A stretch of DNA of 43,366 nucleotides, taken from positions 1 to 43,366 of the forward strand of contig CALJRU010000021.1 in NCBI GenBank assembly GCA_937976375.1. Reading direction: 5' to 3'. The stretch comes from an uncultured Peptococcaceae bacterium. GTDB taxonomy: Bacteria; Bacillota; Peptococcia; Peptococcales; Peptococcaceae. The number at the start of each line of letters is the position of its first letter. The stretch's first letter is position 1. The notes below the pieces were generated by a model, which worked only from the letters and a program-made list of their open reading frames with translations, did not search any database and was not told the origin of the DNA. Both the position numbers and the translations under genes were made by a program. Positions 16,941 to 24,451 of this stretch are shown one piece after another.

Positions 16941-17393
16941 TCAGTTCTGTCCAATAGGCTCAACCTTGAGCACACCTGAAATATCATACAATGATTCTAA
17001 CATCAATTCTAAATTGTATCGTTCATCAGAACGTGATTCAAAGGAAATTGTCGCCCGGGCAATGCCTTCTATCGGAATACCCTGGTTGATGGTCAGGATA
17101 TTTGCACCAGAGTCTGCCACCACATTCAAACAGCGCGAGAGGACTCCTGCCTCATTTTCCATATTGATCTGAATGGTAACGATCTTTTCTTTAACCGCTT
17201 CATAAAACGGAAAAATGCCATCACGATATTTATAAAATGCACTGCGACTAAGCCCCACTTGCTTGACCGCTTCATTAATCGTTAATCCCGGATTTTTTGC
17301 AAGCAGCTCTTTTGTTTGTGCCGTCTTTAAAATCGCTTCCGGTAAAATGCGTTCATCGACGATATAACGTTTATTCACAGCATTTTCTTTCAT
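16941..17393 (-). CDS. pheB: UPF0735/PheB-type HTH-ACT protein, presumed threonine-operon regulator
   Basis: A 150-residue protein of the PheB (UPF0735) family. Residues about 30-60 look like a helix-turn-helix (TINEAVKQVGLSRSAFYKYRDG). From about 72 an ACT domain follows (VTIQINMENEAGVLSRCLNVVADSG), which in such proteins binds an amino acid. It is first in the hom-thrB-lysC operon. I recall that the Bacillus subtilis homologue has been described as ThrR, a repressor of threonine genes; I could not check this. With a perfect palindrome at the start point of its own operon, autoregulation by threonine is a reasonable inference. The start has only a modest AAAGGG site. Confidence 0.85.
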   Translation of the reverse strand: MKENAVNKRYIVDERILPEAILKTAQTKELLAKNPGLTINEAVKQVGLSRSAFYKYRDGIFPFYEAVKEKIVTIQINMENEAGVLSRCLNVVADSGANILTINQGIPIEGIARATISFESRSDERYNLELMLESLYDISGVLKVEPIGQN

Positions 17394-17419
17394 AACGCCA
17401 CGCCCTTTCGTCTATTCTC

Positions 17420-17437
17420 AGCGGATAATTATCCGCT
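17420..17437 (-). promoter_or_regulatory. 18-bp perfect palindrome at the hom operon start point (candidate operator)
   Basis: AGCGGATAATTATCCGCT is a perfect palindrome without a spacer. It begins about two bases after the predicted transcription start and ends 26 bases before the first start codon, a classic repressor position. The likely ligand is the HTH-ACT protein encoded first in the operon, but this is inference. Confidence 0.7.
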
Positions 17438-17445
17438 ACATAAGG

Positions 17446-17474
17446 ATATTAACGGAAGATCGCGTCCTTGTCAA
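17446..17474 (-). promoter_or_regulatory. Promoter of pheB-hom-thrB-lysC
   Basis: Minus strand TTGACA (17469-17474), 17-base spacer, TAATAT (17446-17451): an almost ideal sigma-A promoter. The leader would be only about 46 bases, too short for a T-box. Confidence 0.85.
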
Positions 17475-17551
17475 GAGGACCTTGAAAAAACTTTTTCGCA
17501 TTTGCATTTCACGAATTATTAGAAATTCTCTGTAAAATTTCCCTTAAATAT

Positions 17552-17580
17552 AAAAACTGCAGCACAAATGTGCTGCAGTT
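17552..17580 (-). terminator. Terminator of the ilv operon
   Basis: An 11-bp perfect stem (17555-17565 with 17570-17580), four-base loop, then a U-run in the minus direction (17552-17556). It begins nine bases after the stop of the second ilvB. Confidence 0.9.
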
Positions 17581-17589
17581 CAATGTTCT

Positions 17590-19239
17590 TTAGCAATTAA
17601 CCATGTCGTTGATGTTCGCCCCACCGAGAGTAATTGGTGAACAATTATCTTCCATAGGGACAGCACATTCAATCAGCGCGCAGTTTGGATCTGCTAACGC
17701 TTCTTTCAAAACAGATTCAATTTCATCTTCAGAATGGATGCGATAGGTTTTGAAACCATATGCTTCAAATATCTTCGAGAAATCAATATCACATTGGAAC
17801 AATACATTGGTATAGCGTTGTCCAACATAATGATATTGAAGCTGACGCACCATACCAAGCGCCAAGTTATTGAACAGCAAGACCTTTACAGGGAGCTTCT
17901 GCTCCATGATGGTCCCCAGTTCATACATCCCCATTTGAAAACTGCCGTCACCTGTAATGGCAACAACTGTGCTGTCTGGGCAAGCAACTTGAGCACCAAC
18001 CGCCGCCGGGATACCATACCCCATGGTACCAAGCCCACAGGATGAAATAAACTGATGCGGCGTTTCGCATTTCAAGTAATTAGCCGCCCATACCTGATGC
18101 TGCCCAACATCGGTCGTAAAAAAGGTATTCTTCAAGTCAACCAGATCGCTGAGTTTATCCAAAACTTTTGGCACAATACGATCAGGCGTTGGCGCACCTT
18201 TTGCACGGTCCAAATAATTGCAATCCACTAAATTAGGATCTTTACGTTGCAGCGCTTCTTCTAATTGAAGCATTACCTGCTTCGCATCACCAACAATAGG
18301 AATGTCTGGTGTAATATTCTTTCCAATTTCTGCCGGGTCTACATCAACATGGATGATGAAACTATCTGGTGCAAAAAGGTTTGGGGCATTGATGATACGA
18401 TCATCGAAACGGGTACCAATGGCCAGAATGACATCGGATTGGCGGATCAAATCATTCGCCTCCTGATTGCCATACGTTCCCAACATGCCAACAACATGAG
18501 GATTGCTTTGCGGCACACTGCCCAAACCCATCATGGTACAAACAATCGGGCAATTTTTCTTTTCTGCAAGATCCAGTACTTCTTTTGTTGCTTCAGCTGT
18601 GTTTACACCACCGCCAGCAATAATAACAAGACGTTCCGACTCAGCAATCGCTTTCGCCGCACGTTTAATCATGCCAGCATGTCCATAAATGGTAGGTTTA
18701 TAGCTTCGAATATCTACGTGCTTCCACTGTTCATAAACAGCCACTTGCTGCTGAGAAACATCGCGTGGAACGTCAATCAACACCGGACCTGGACGACCTG
18801 TGCGTGCAATATAGAACGCTTCCGCAACGATACGAGGAAGGTCTTCTGCATTTTGCACGAGGATATTATGCTTTGTGATTGGTGTTGTGATCCCAGTAAT
18901 GTCGGTTTCCTGGAACGCATCTGTTCCAATCAGATGTTTGGAAACCTGACCCGTAATTGCAACCAACGGAATAGAATCCATATAAGCCGTTGCAATACCC
19001 GTTACCAAATTGGTAGCCCCAGGACCACTTGTTGCAATGCAAACGCCTACGGTGTGCTTTGCACGTGCGTAGCCACTTGCTTCATGCACTGCCCCCTGTT
19101 CCTGACGAACAAGAACATTATTGATCGGACTCTTGGCAAGAGCATCAAATATTTCCAATAAGGCACCACCCGGATAGCCAAAGATATCCGTTACGCCTTC
19201 ATCTCGCAATGCCTGAACTAAAATTTCTGCGCCGTTCAA
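17590..19239 (-). CDS. ilvB: Acetohydroxyacid synthase large subunit, distal paralogue
   Basis: ThDP-dependent enzyme joining pyruvate with pyruvate or 2-oxobutyrate. I start at TTG (19239), eight bases after AAGGAAGG; an upstream ATG would add 15 unrelated residues. Of 549 residues, catalytic Glu47 lies in RQEQGAVHE, PITKHN is intact (120-125), RFDDR is present, and the ThDP motif GDGSFQM is complete. The specificity-loop Trp of AHAS (VRQWQ) is Leu467 here (VRQLQ, codon 17839-17841), and the C-terminal VYPM motif is replaced by CSPIT. This is expected to change preference for 2-oxobutyrate and response to AHAS herbicides. It is last in the operon, 63 bases after ilvC; a 6-bp hairpin lies in that gap. 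Confidence 0.93.
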   Translation of the reverse strand: MNGAEILVQALRDEGVTDIFGYPGGALLEIFDALAKSPINNVLVRQEQGAVHEASGYARAKHTVGVCIATSGPGATNLVTGIATAYMDSIPLVAITGQVSKHLIGTDAFQETDITGITTPITKHNILVQNAEDLPRIVAEAFYIARTGRPGPVLIDVPRDVSQQQVAVYEQWKHVDIRSYKPTIYGHAGMIKRAAKAIAESERLVIIAGGGVNTAEATKEVLDLAEKKNCPIVCTMMGLGSVPQSNPHVVGMLGTYGNQEANDLIRQSDVILAIGTRFDDRIINAPNLFAPDSFIIHVDVDPAEIGKNITPDIPIVGDAKQVMLQLEEALQRKDPNLVDCNYLDRAKGAPTPDRIVPKVLDKLSDLVDLKNTFFTTDVGQHQVWAANYLKCETPHQFISSCGLGTMGYGIPAAVGAQVACPDSTVVAITGDGSFQMGMYELGTIMEQKLPVKVLLFNNLALGMVRQLQYHYVGQRYTNVLFQCDIDFSKIFEAYGFKTYRIHSEDEIESVLKEALADPNCALIECAVPMEDNCSPITLGGANINDMVNC

Positions 19240-19302
19240 TAGCAACACCTTCCTTACTTGTTTATACCAGAGTGCTACATGCACTCGTCAATGCTTAAAG
19301 AA

Positions 19303-20310
19303 TCAGTCGTTTTTATCGTTTGCGTTGAGGAATGGCATCATGCTGCGGAGACGGCCGCCAACTTCTTCAATCTGATGGCCTGCTTCTTTTTCACGCATTG
19401 CATAGAATTCTTTGAAGCCATTTGCATAGTCATCACGGAATTCTTTTGCAAACTTACCGCTCTGAATGTCTGCCAATACTTCCTTCATTGCCTTCTTGGT
19501 TTCAGCAGTAACAACACGTGGGCCAGTTACATAGTCACCATATTCAGCAGTGTTGGAAATGGATTTGCGCATCTTATCCATGCCGCCTTCATAGATCAAG
19601 TCGATGATCATACGCATTTCATGGCAGCATTCAAAGTATGCCATTTCAGGCTGATAACCAGCTTCAACGAGGGTTTCAAAACCAGCTTCAATCAAAGAGG
19701 TCAAGCCACCGCAGAGAACAGCCTGTTCACCAAAGAGGTCGGTTTCAGTTTCTTCTTTGAAGGTAGTTTCAATAACACCAACACGGGTGCCGCCGATACC
19801 ATCAGCCCAAGAAAGTGCGATCTGCAAAGCGTTTCCGGTTGCATCTTGTGCAACTGCAACAAGATCTGGAACAGCGGAACCCTTTGTGAATTCACGACGT
19901 ACGATGTGACCTGGGCCCTTTGGTGCGCACATGAATACATCTACGCCTTCTGGAGCTTTGATGTAACCGAAATGAATGTTAAAGCCATGACCAAAGCCAA
20001 GTGCGTTGCCAGCTTCCAGATTTGGTTCAATTTCATTCTTATAGATGTCTGGCTGAGTTTCATCTGGAGTCAGAACCATGATAACATCGCTCTTTTTAAC
20101 AGCTTCTGCAACTGGATATACATCGAAACCGTCTTCACGAGCAGCCTGTGCAGACTTACCTTCGCGAATACCGATGATAACGTTATAACCACTGTCACGC
20201 AGGTTCTTTGCATGAGCATGGCCCTGAGAACCATAACCAACAACGCAAAGCTGTTTGCCAGTCAATACATTTTGAGGAACATCTGTCTTGTAATAAATTT
20301 TTGCTGCCAT
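19303..20310 (-). CDS. ilvC: Ketol-acid reductoisomerase
   Basis: Second step of branched-chain amino-acid synthesis: isomerisation and NAD(P)H reduction of acetolactate or acetohydroxybutyrate. It has 335 residues, a short class I enzyme. The Rossmann motif GYGSQGHAHA is at 25-34. The cofactor loop following strand two reads IREGKS, with Arg49 and Ser53, which usually indicates NADPH. Metal-binding acidic residues lie in the C-terminal knotted domain (MIIDLIYEGGMDKM). AGGAGG precedes the ATG by about eleven bases. It sits between ilvN and the distal ilvB. Confidence 0.97.
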   Translation of the reverse strand: MAAKIYYKTDVPQNVLTGKQLCVVGYGSQGHAHAKNLRDSGYNVIIGIREGKSAQAAREDGFDVYPVAEAVKKSDVIMVLTPDETQPDIYKNEIEPNLEAGNALGFGHGFNIHFGYIKAPEGVDVFMCAPKGPGHIVRREFTKGSAVPDLVAVAQDATGNALQIALSWADGIGGTRVGVIETTFKEETETDLFGEQAVLCGGLTSLIEAGFETLVEAGYQPEMAYFECCHEMRMIIDLIYEGGMDKMRKSISNTAEYGDYVTGPRVVTAETKKAMKEVLADIQSGKFAKEFRDDYANGFKEFYAMREKEAGHQIEEVGGRLRSMMPFLNANDKND

Positions 20311-20370
20311 TTTAAAAAATGCCTCCTAAAAAATTTGGATTATATAAATCACCCGCACAAGCGGTAGATT

Positions 20371-20856
20371 TTACTTTTCTTTTGGGCTGCGAACCATTGC
20401 GCTAACCCCTGTTTTTACAATTTCCTGTACGCCAAATGGACGTAAAGTCTTAATAATTGCATCAATCTTATCATCGTCACCAGTAGCTTCAATGATCATA
20501 GAACGACGTCCTACGTCAATGATGCGTGCATGGAAAATATCCATCAAGGTTTTTATTTCCCCACGCGTTTCACGATCGCAAGATACACGAACCATCAAAA
20601 GCTGTCTTTCAACAATGTCTTCATGTGTAATATCATTTACTTTGATAACATCAATGAGCTTGTGCAGCTGCTTCGTCACCTGTTCAATCGTTACTTCGTC
20701 GCCATGAACCACAATTGTCATGCGGGAGACTGTTGGATCTTCAGTATCACTAACGACAAGACTGTCAATGTTATAACCTCGTCTGGAGAACAGACCGGAA
20801 ACACGTGACAAAACACCTGGGTTGTTTTCTACTGTTACTGCTAATTTATGCTTCAT
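20371..20856 (-). CDS. ilvN: Acetohydroxyacid synthase regulatory small subunit
   Basis: The 161-residue regulatory subunit that activates the large subunit and brings valine feedback. An N-terminal ACT domain (VTVENNPGVLSRVSGLFSRRGYNIDS) is followed by a C-terminal ACT-like domain (ARIIDVGRRSMIIEATGD). I use the ATG at 20856, nine bases after a GGGGG site; a TTG two codons earlier is less well placed. It overlaps the proximal ilvB by 11 bases, so these two are translationally coupled. There is only one small subunit for two large-subunit genes. Confidence 0.95.
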   Translation of the reverse strand: MKHKLAVTVENNPGVLSRVSGLFSRRGYNIDSLVVSDTEDPTVSRMTIVVHGDEVTIEQVTKQLHKLIDVIKVNDITHEDIVERQLLMVRVSCDRETRGEIKTLMDIFHARIIDVGRRSMIIEATGDDDKIDAIIKTLRPFGVQEIVKTGVSAMVRSPKEK

Positions 20857-22531
20857 CTTCAAATTCCCCCACTATTTCATCTAACGAGCAACCCGCTGGT
20901 ATCATTGGATAAACATTTGACAATCTGTTGATCTTACATTCGATAAACAGAGGGCCTTCTTGCTCGAGCAACGCTGGCAACTGTGCTTTCGCCTCATCCA
21001 AAGTGGTAATGCAATGATATGGGATATCATACGCTTCCATCAATTTTTCCCAGTTTGGACCGACATCCAAAGGTGTCGCAGCATAGTTTGCGTCATTGAA
21101 CATTTCCTGCCATTGACGCACCATACCAAGATACCCATTGTTAAACATAACAATTTTCAGTGGTACGGAAAATTCTTTTACGATGCAAAGTTCCTGCTCG
21201 TTCATCTGGAAACTGCCATCGCCCGTGATCAAGATCACACGGGAATCTTTTTTCCCAAACTGCGCCCCGATCGCTGCAGGCAAGCCATAGCCCATTGTTC
21301 CCAAGCCACCAGAGGTAAGGAAACGACGAGGTCCTTTTGGATGCAGGAACAATGCCGCCCACATTTGATGCTGTCCAACATCGGTAACAACAACTGTATT
21401 TTCATCCAGTTCTTTGTTGATAATATCACACAGCTCCATCGGTGGCAGAGTATTTGGATCTCCCTGGCGAAGCGGACGATAATGCTCTGCAATTTCTTGA
21501 CGCCACGCACTGTGATCCGCTTGTTCATCCATGCATTCACCGGCAAGAAGTTCAAAGAACTCTGTTGCATCGCCAACAATAGGAATATCCACTTGAACAT
21601 TTTTGCCGATTTCCGATGAATCAATGTCAACATGAATTTTCTTGGAATGCTGTGAGAAACGCGATGTATCACTTGTGACACGATCATCGAAACGCATGCC
21701 CACGGCCAATAGCAAATCGCAATTTTGAATAGCATAGTTGCCATCAGTCGTACCATGCATCCCAACCATGCCCACAAAATTTTTATGGTCACCTGGAATA
21801 ACCCCATTTGCCATTAAGGTTTGACTAATCGGAATATCCAGTTGATCAACAACAGTTAGAACATCTCTACGAACATCTTCAGTCGTATTCACCCCGCCGC
21901 CGATGATAATCAATGGTTTTTCTGCTTCGGCAAGCATTCGAGCAACTTTTCTAATTTGCTCGCGAGTGATTACGCTACTTTTCAATTTTCTCTTATAACG
22001 TTCAGTTGGTTCAACATCCAGCTCCGGATTCTTAACATCTTGTGTAAAGATGTCTTTTGGAATATCCACCAAAACCGGTCCTGGACGGCCATGAGATGCA
22101 ATCAGAAACGCATCCGCAATCACCTGTGGAATCTGACTGGCGTCTGTGACCATCACACTTGCCTTTGTCACAGCATCCGCCATACCGGTCACGTATGCTT
22201 CTTGGAAGCTGTCTTTGCCAAGCAGCGAACTTGCAACCTGACCGCTGATCATTACCAGCGGAATCGAATCCATTGATGCTGTTCCAAGTCCTGTCATCAT
22301 GTTTGCTGCACCAGGACCACTTGTTGCGAAGCAAACACCAACTTTTCCTGTAGCACGTGCATATCCATCTGCGGCATGCACTGCACCTTGTTCATGGCGC
22401 ATCAAAATATGTTTCACACTAAAATGTTTAAGACGATCATATAACGGGATAACTGCCCCCCCTGGCAGCCCAAAAACCAAATCAACGCCCTGTTTTTCAA
22501 GGCATTTTAGTAAGATATCTGCTCCTATCAC
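20846..22531 (-). CDS. ilvB: Acetohydroxyacid synthase large subunit, proximal paralogue
   Basis: A 561-residue ThDP enzyme beginning at GTG, with AAGAAGG about eleven bases upstream. Catalytic Glu47 (RHEQGAVHAAD), RFDDR, GDGSFQM and the C-terminal NVYPMIP motif are present, and the specificity Trp is kept (Trp474, VRQWQ, codon 21110-21112). It departs from consensus elsewhere: the usual IGTDAFQE reads LGKDSFQE (104-111) and PITKHN is replaced by AVTKAS (120-125), losing the conserved Pro and His. It is coupled to ilvN by an 11-base overlap, so it is the likely partner of the small subunit. It is first gene of ilvB-ilvN-ilvC-ilvB. Confidence 0.94.
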   Translation of the reverse strand: MIGADILLKCLEKQGVDLVFGLPGGAVIPLYDRLKHFSVKHILMRHEQGAVHAADGYARATGKVGVCFATSGPGAANMMTGLGTASMDSIPLVMISGQVASSLLGKDSFQEAYVTGMADAVTKASVMVTDASQIPQVIADAFLIASHGRPGPVLVDIPKDIFTQDVKNPELDVEPTERYKRKLKSSVITREQIRKVARMLAEAEKPLIIIGGGVNTTEDVRRDVLTVVDQLDIPISQTLMANGVIPGDHKNFVGMVGMHGTTDGNYAIQNCDLLLAVGMRFDDRVTSDTSRFSQHSKKIHVDIDSSEIGKNVQVDIPIVGDATEFFELLAGECMDEQADHSAWRQEIAEHYRPLRQGDPNTLPPMELCDIINKELDENTVVVTDVGQHQMWAALFLHPKGPRRFLTSGGLGTMGYGLPAAIGAQFGKKDSRVILITGDGSFQMNEQELCIVKEFSVPLKIVMFNNGYLGMVRQWQEMFNDANYAATPLDVGPNWEKLMEAYDIPYHCITTLDEAKAQLPALLEQEGPLFIECKINRLSNVYPMIPAGCSLDEIVGEFEDEA

Positions 22532-22599
22532 GCCTATTCACACCTTCTTTTCTTTTATCTCTTTCTTAGTAACTTTTCAGTTCTTCAACCGTTATCTAT

Positions 22600-22627
22600 A
22601 TTATAGCCATATTCCAAAAGAATTCAA
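22600..22627 (-). promoter_or_regulatory. Promoter of ilvB-ilvN-ilvC-ilvB
   Basis: Minus strand TTGAAT (22622-22627), 16-base spacer, perfect TATAAT (22600-22605). The 13-bp inverted repeat lies 16 to 58 bases upstream of the -35 box. Confidence 0.7.
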
Positions 22628-22643
22628 CCCCAAAATGCATTTT

Positions 22644-22685
22644 TGTAGTATAACAGTTCCAGTTTTTTTCTTCTGTTATACTACA
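22644..22685. repeat. 13-bp perfect inverted repeat upstream of the ilv promoter
   Basis: Arms TGTAGTATAACAG (22644-22656) and its exact complement (22673-22685) are separated by 16 bases. No U-run follows on either strand, so it is not an intrinsic terminator. Its place at roughly -50 to -90 of the ilv promoter suits a regulator that binds two half-sites, or an unrecognised RNA structure. Confidence 0.75.
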
Positions 22686-22690
22686 CATTT

Positions 22691-22765
22691 TCTAATGGTT
22701 CCATCACCTTCTCTAATGGTCTATTATTTTTTTAGAATTCTCTTAATTAAGGAACCATTTTTTTT
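22691..22765. repeat. Direct repeat TCTAATGGT and long-range inverted repeat with T-run
   Basis: TCTAATGGT occurs at 22691-22699 and 22712-22720, starts 21 bp apart (two helical turns). In addition AATGGTTCC (22694-22702) is the exact complement of GGAACCATT (22751-22759), and eight T residues follow on the plus strand. The stem would be 9 bp with a 48-base loop, so it could be a plus-strand terminator or protein-binding sites. Confidence 0.5.
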
Positions 22766-22953
22766 CATTATAATCATCTCTATAGATATATTATTATCAA
22801 AAAATTGCTCTCTATGTTTTCATTGCTTTATTGCATTAACGATTAAATATCGTAAACATCTGCTTTAATCTGTAAAATAACACCGCCACACCTTCTTCAT
22901 CTGTATCAATAAGCGCTTTTTATTTTTACATTATTCTGCCAACACAGCAATTG

Positions 22954-22995
22954 AAAAGGCCTACTAGAGGCAATCATGCTTCTAGTAGGCCTTTT
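22954..22995 (-). terminator. Terminator of the lipoprotein/two-component operon
   Basis: A 15-bp perfect stem (22954-22968 with 22981-22995) with a 12-base loop. The kinase stop codon lies within the upstream arm of the transcript (22982-22984). The 3' side ends CCTTTTCAATT, so the U-run is short but the stem is very stable. Confidence 0.75.
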
Positions 22996-24451
22996 CTTCG
23001 TGTTCGTCATTTGATGGTTCACTTTCAAGATCATAAGAATCTTCATCTGTCGTAGAATCTTCAAATGGCAGTACAACTGATACTTTCGTCCCAACGCCAC
23101 GGATGCTGTCTATATAAAACGTTCCATTATGAAGCGCTACAATCTCATTCGCGATTGACAAGCCCAGCCCTGTCCCGCTCTGTTTGCTAGATCCTTTGTA
23201 GAATTTTTCTTTCACTCGCAAAAGTTCTTCACTGGACATACCCGGACCATTGTCTTCAATGGTCATGACCACCTGATCATCCAGCATATGTGCCTGAATG
23301 ACGACCTCTGGATATGCACGTCCTTTCACAAATTTAAAGGCATTATCCAAAATATTGACAAACACCTGGCTCAAGCGATTGTCGTCAGCCATGATCATCA
23401 CATCAGTATTGCCAAGATGCAGGCGCAGTGCCACCTCATCTTGTGCTGCACGCGGCAAAAATTGGTTATACAGATTTTCAAGAAAATCATTCATCCAAAT
23501 AGGCTCAAGTTCCAATTCAATTCGATGGGACTGTAATTTTGAAAAATCCAGCAAATCGTTAACCAGTCGAATCATTCGCTTCGTTTCGCGAGAAATGATC
23601 TCCATGCCCATTTGCGTGGTTTCAACATCTTCCGGAGAATCTTCAATGGTTTCCGCCCAGCCATTGATTGAAGTCAACGGCGTGCGCAGCTCATGAGAAA
23701 TGCTTGAGATAAAGTCATTTTTTGTTTTGTACGATTGAGCAATTTCATCTGTCATTCGGTTAATGGCTTTAGAAAGCTGCCCAATTTCATCATTGTTATA
23801 TACCGTCGCTTTTGCTTCTAAATTTCCTTTTGTTATCTCCCGAGTAACCCGAATAAGGTTGCGAATCGGACGAAGGATGAGCGAACTCATCACTCGGCCT
23901 ATAATGGCCGCCGCAACCAATATCACCAGACCAATCACAAAAACAGCCAAAAAGTTTTCTTTCAACAGCGCGTTCACCATTGACATGCTCGATACATAAC
24001 GCAGCACACCCACTACAATTTTCCCATCGTAGATCGGTACCGATACAGACATCACCGCTTCACGCGTGTCGAGTTTTCCACGCCAAGATGCAATATCCCC
24101 CTGTACAGCAGTGTTATAATCATCCGTCAGTTCTGTCGGATTTTCTGTATCACCAAGATTATTAATGATATAATTGCCGTTTGCATCGTAAACTTCTACA
24201 AGTGCCTTTTCTTGGCTGTCCATGTTTTCGAAAATGAAATCCTGTTTGTCTTTAATGTCACCGCTCGGTGCATATCGACTGTACATCGACGCACTGGCTT
24301 CTGCATTATTTGTCAATGTCTGTTCCATACCAGTAATATAGTACTGATAGATCGCAAAAAAGAACAGGCTTTCCATGATGATGAGCGTGATCAGACTAAT
24401 CAGCACATAACTCAGAGATAGCTTTGTGCCAAGACCTGACGCCACGATCAA
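22982..24451 (-). CDS. Sensor histidine kinase
   Basis: A 489-residue membrane kinase. Helices at about 12-35 and 166-188 flank an extracytoplasmic sensor of about 130 residues (dCache/PAS-like by length; not identified). A HAMP linker follows (188-240), then HisKA with His253 in SSISHELRTPL, and HATPase with N-box Asn370, DNGPGM (400-405) and GTGLGL (426-431). The last 25 residues are acidic. It begins at TTG, which overlaps the stop of the response regulator (TTGA). The layout resembles WalK/PhoR without a cytoplasmic PAS domain. It is third in an operon with a lipoprotein and the regulator. Confidence 0.92.
   Translation of the reverse strand: MIVASGLGTKLSLSYVLISLITLIIMESLFFFAIYQYYITGMEQTLTNNAEASASMYSRYAPSGDIKDKQDFIFENMDSQEKALVEVYDANGNYIINNLGDTENPTELTDDYNTAVQGDIASWRGKLDTREAVMSVSVPIYDGKIVVGVLRYVSSMSMVNALLKENFLAVFVIGLVILVAAAIIGRVMSSLILRPIRNLIRVTREITKGNLEAKATVYNNDEIGQLSKAINRMTDEIAQSYKTKNDFISSISHELRTPLTSINGWAETIEDSPEDVETTQMGMEIISRETKRMIRLVNDLLDFSKLQSHRIELELEPIWMNDFLENLYNQFLPRAAQDEVALRLHLGNTDVMIMADDNRLSQVFVNILDNAFKFVKGRAYPEVVIQAHMLDDQVVMTIEDNGPGMSSEELLRVKEKFYKGSSKQSGTGLGLSIANEIVALHNGTFYIDSIRGVGTKVSVVLPFEDSTTDEDSYDLESEPSNDEHEEKAY

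Larger units (their letters stand above)
22532..22953. other. AT-rich intergenic region between the two-component operon and the ilv operon
   Basis: About 420 bases without a credible gene and clearly more AT-rich than its neighbours. It contains the ilv promoter (22600-22627), a long perfect inverted repeat (22644-22685) and a zone of direct and inverted repeats (22691-22765). The stretch 22766-22953 shows only AT-rich sequence. I find no T-box: the predicted ilv leader is about 62 bases. Confidence 0.7.

Noticed and set aside
17394..17419. T-box or threonine leader peptide before the hom operon.
   Set aside because: The leader from the predicted start is only about 46 bases and holds no Thr- or Ile-rich reading frame.
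19240..19284. An upstream ATG for the distal ilvB adding 15 residues.
   Set aside because: The strong AAGGAAGG lies downstream of that ATG, and the conserved AHAS N-terminus begins at the TTG.
19270..19286. Inverted repeat GAGTGC-N5-GCACTC between ilvC and the distal ilvB, looking like part of a CIRCE.
   Set aside because: The half-sites are in the opposite order and spacing to CIRCE. It is a 6-bp hairpin inside an operon and too weak for a firm call.
19258..20367. A 369-codon open frame on the plus strand opposite ilvC.
   Set aside because: It is antisense to a well-conserved gene, rich in Cys/Phe/His, with no start signals; a codon-bias shadow.
22532..22765. Possible T-box or ilv attenuator upstream of the first ilvB; on the minus strand GGTGATGGAACC resembles a T-box core.
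   Set aside because: The predicted promoter lies between this element and ilvB, leaving a leader of about 62 bases. No specifier loop or antiterminator/terminator pair with a U-run in the minus direction is visible.
22299..22868. A plus-strand open frame running from opposite ilvB into the intergenic region.
   Set aside because: No ribosome site; low-complexity Phe/Ile-rich product from AT-rich DNA.
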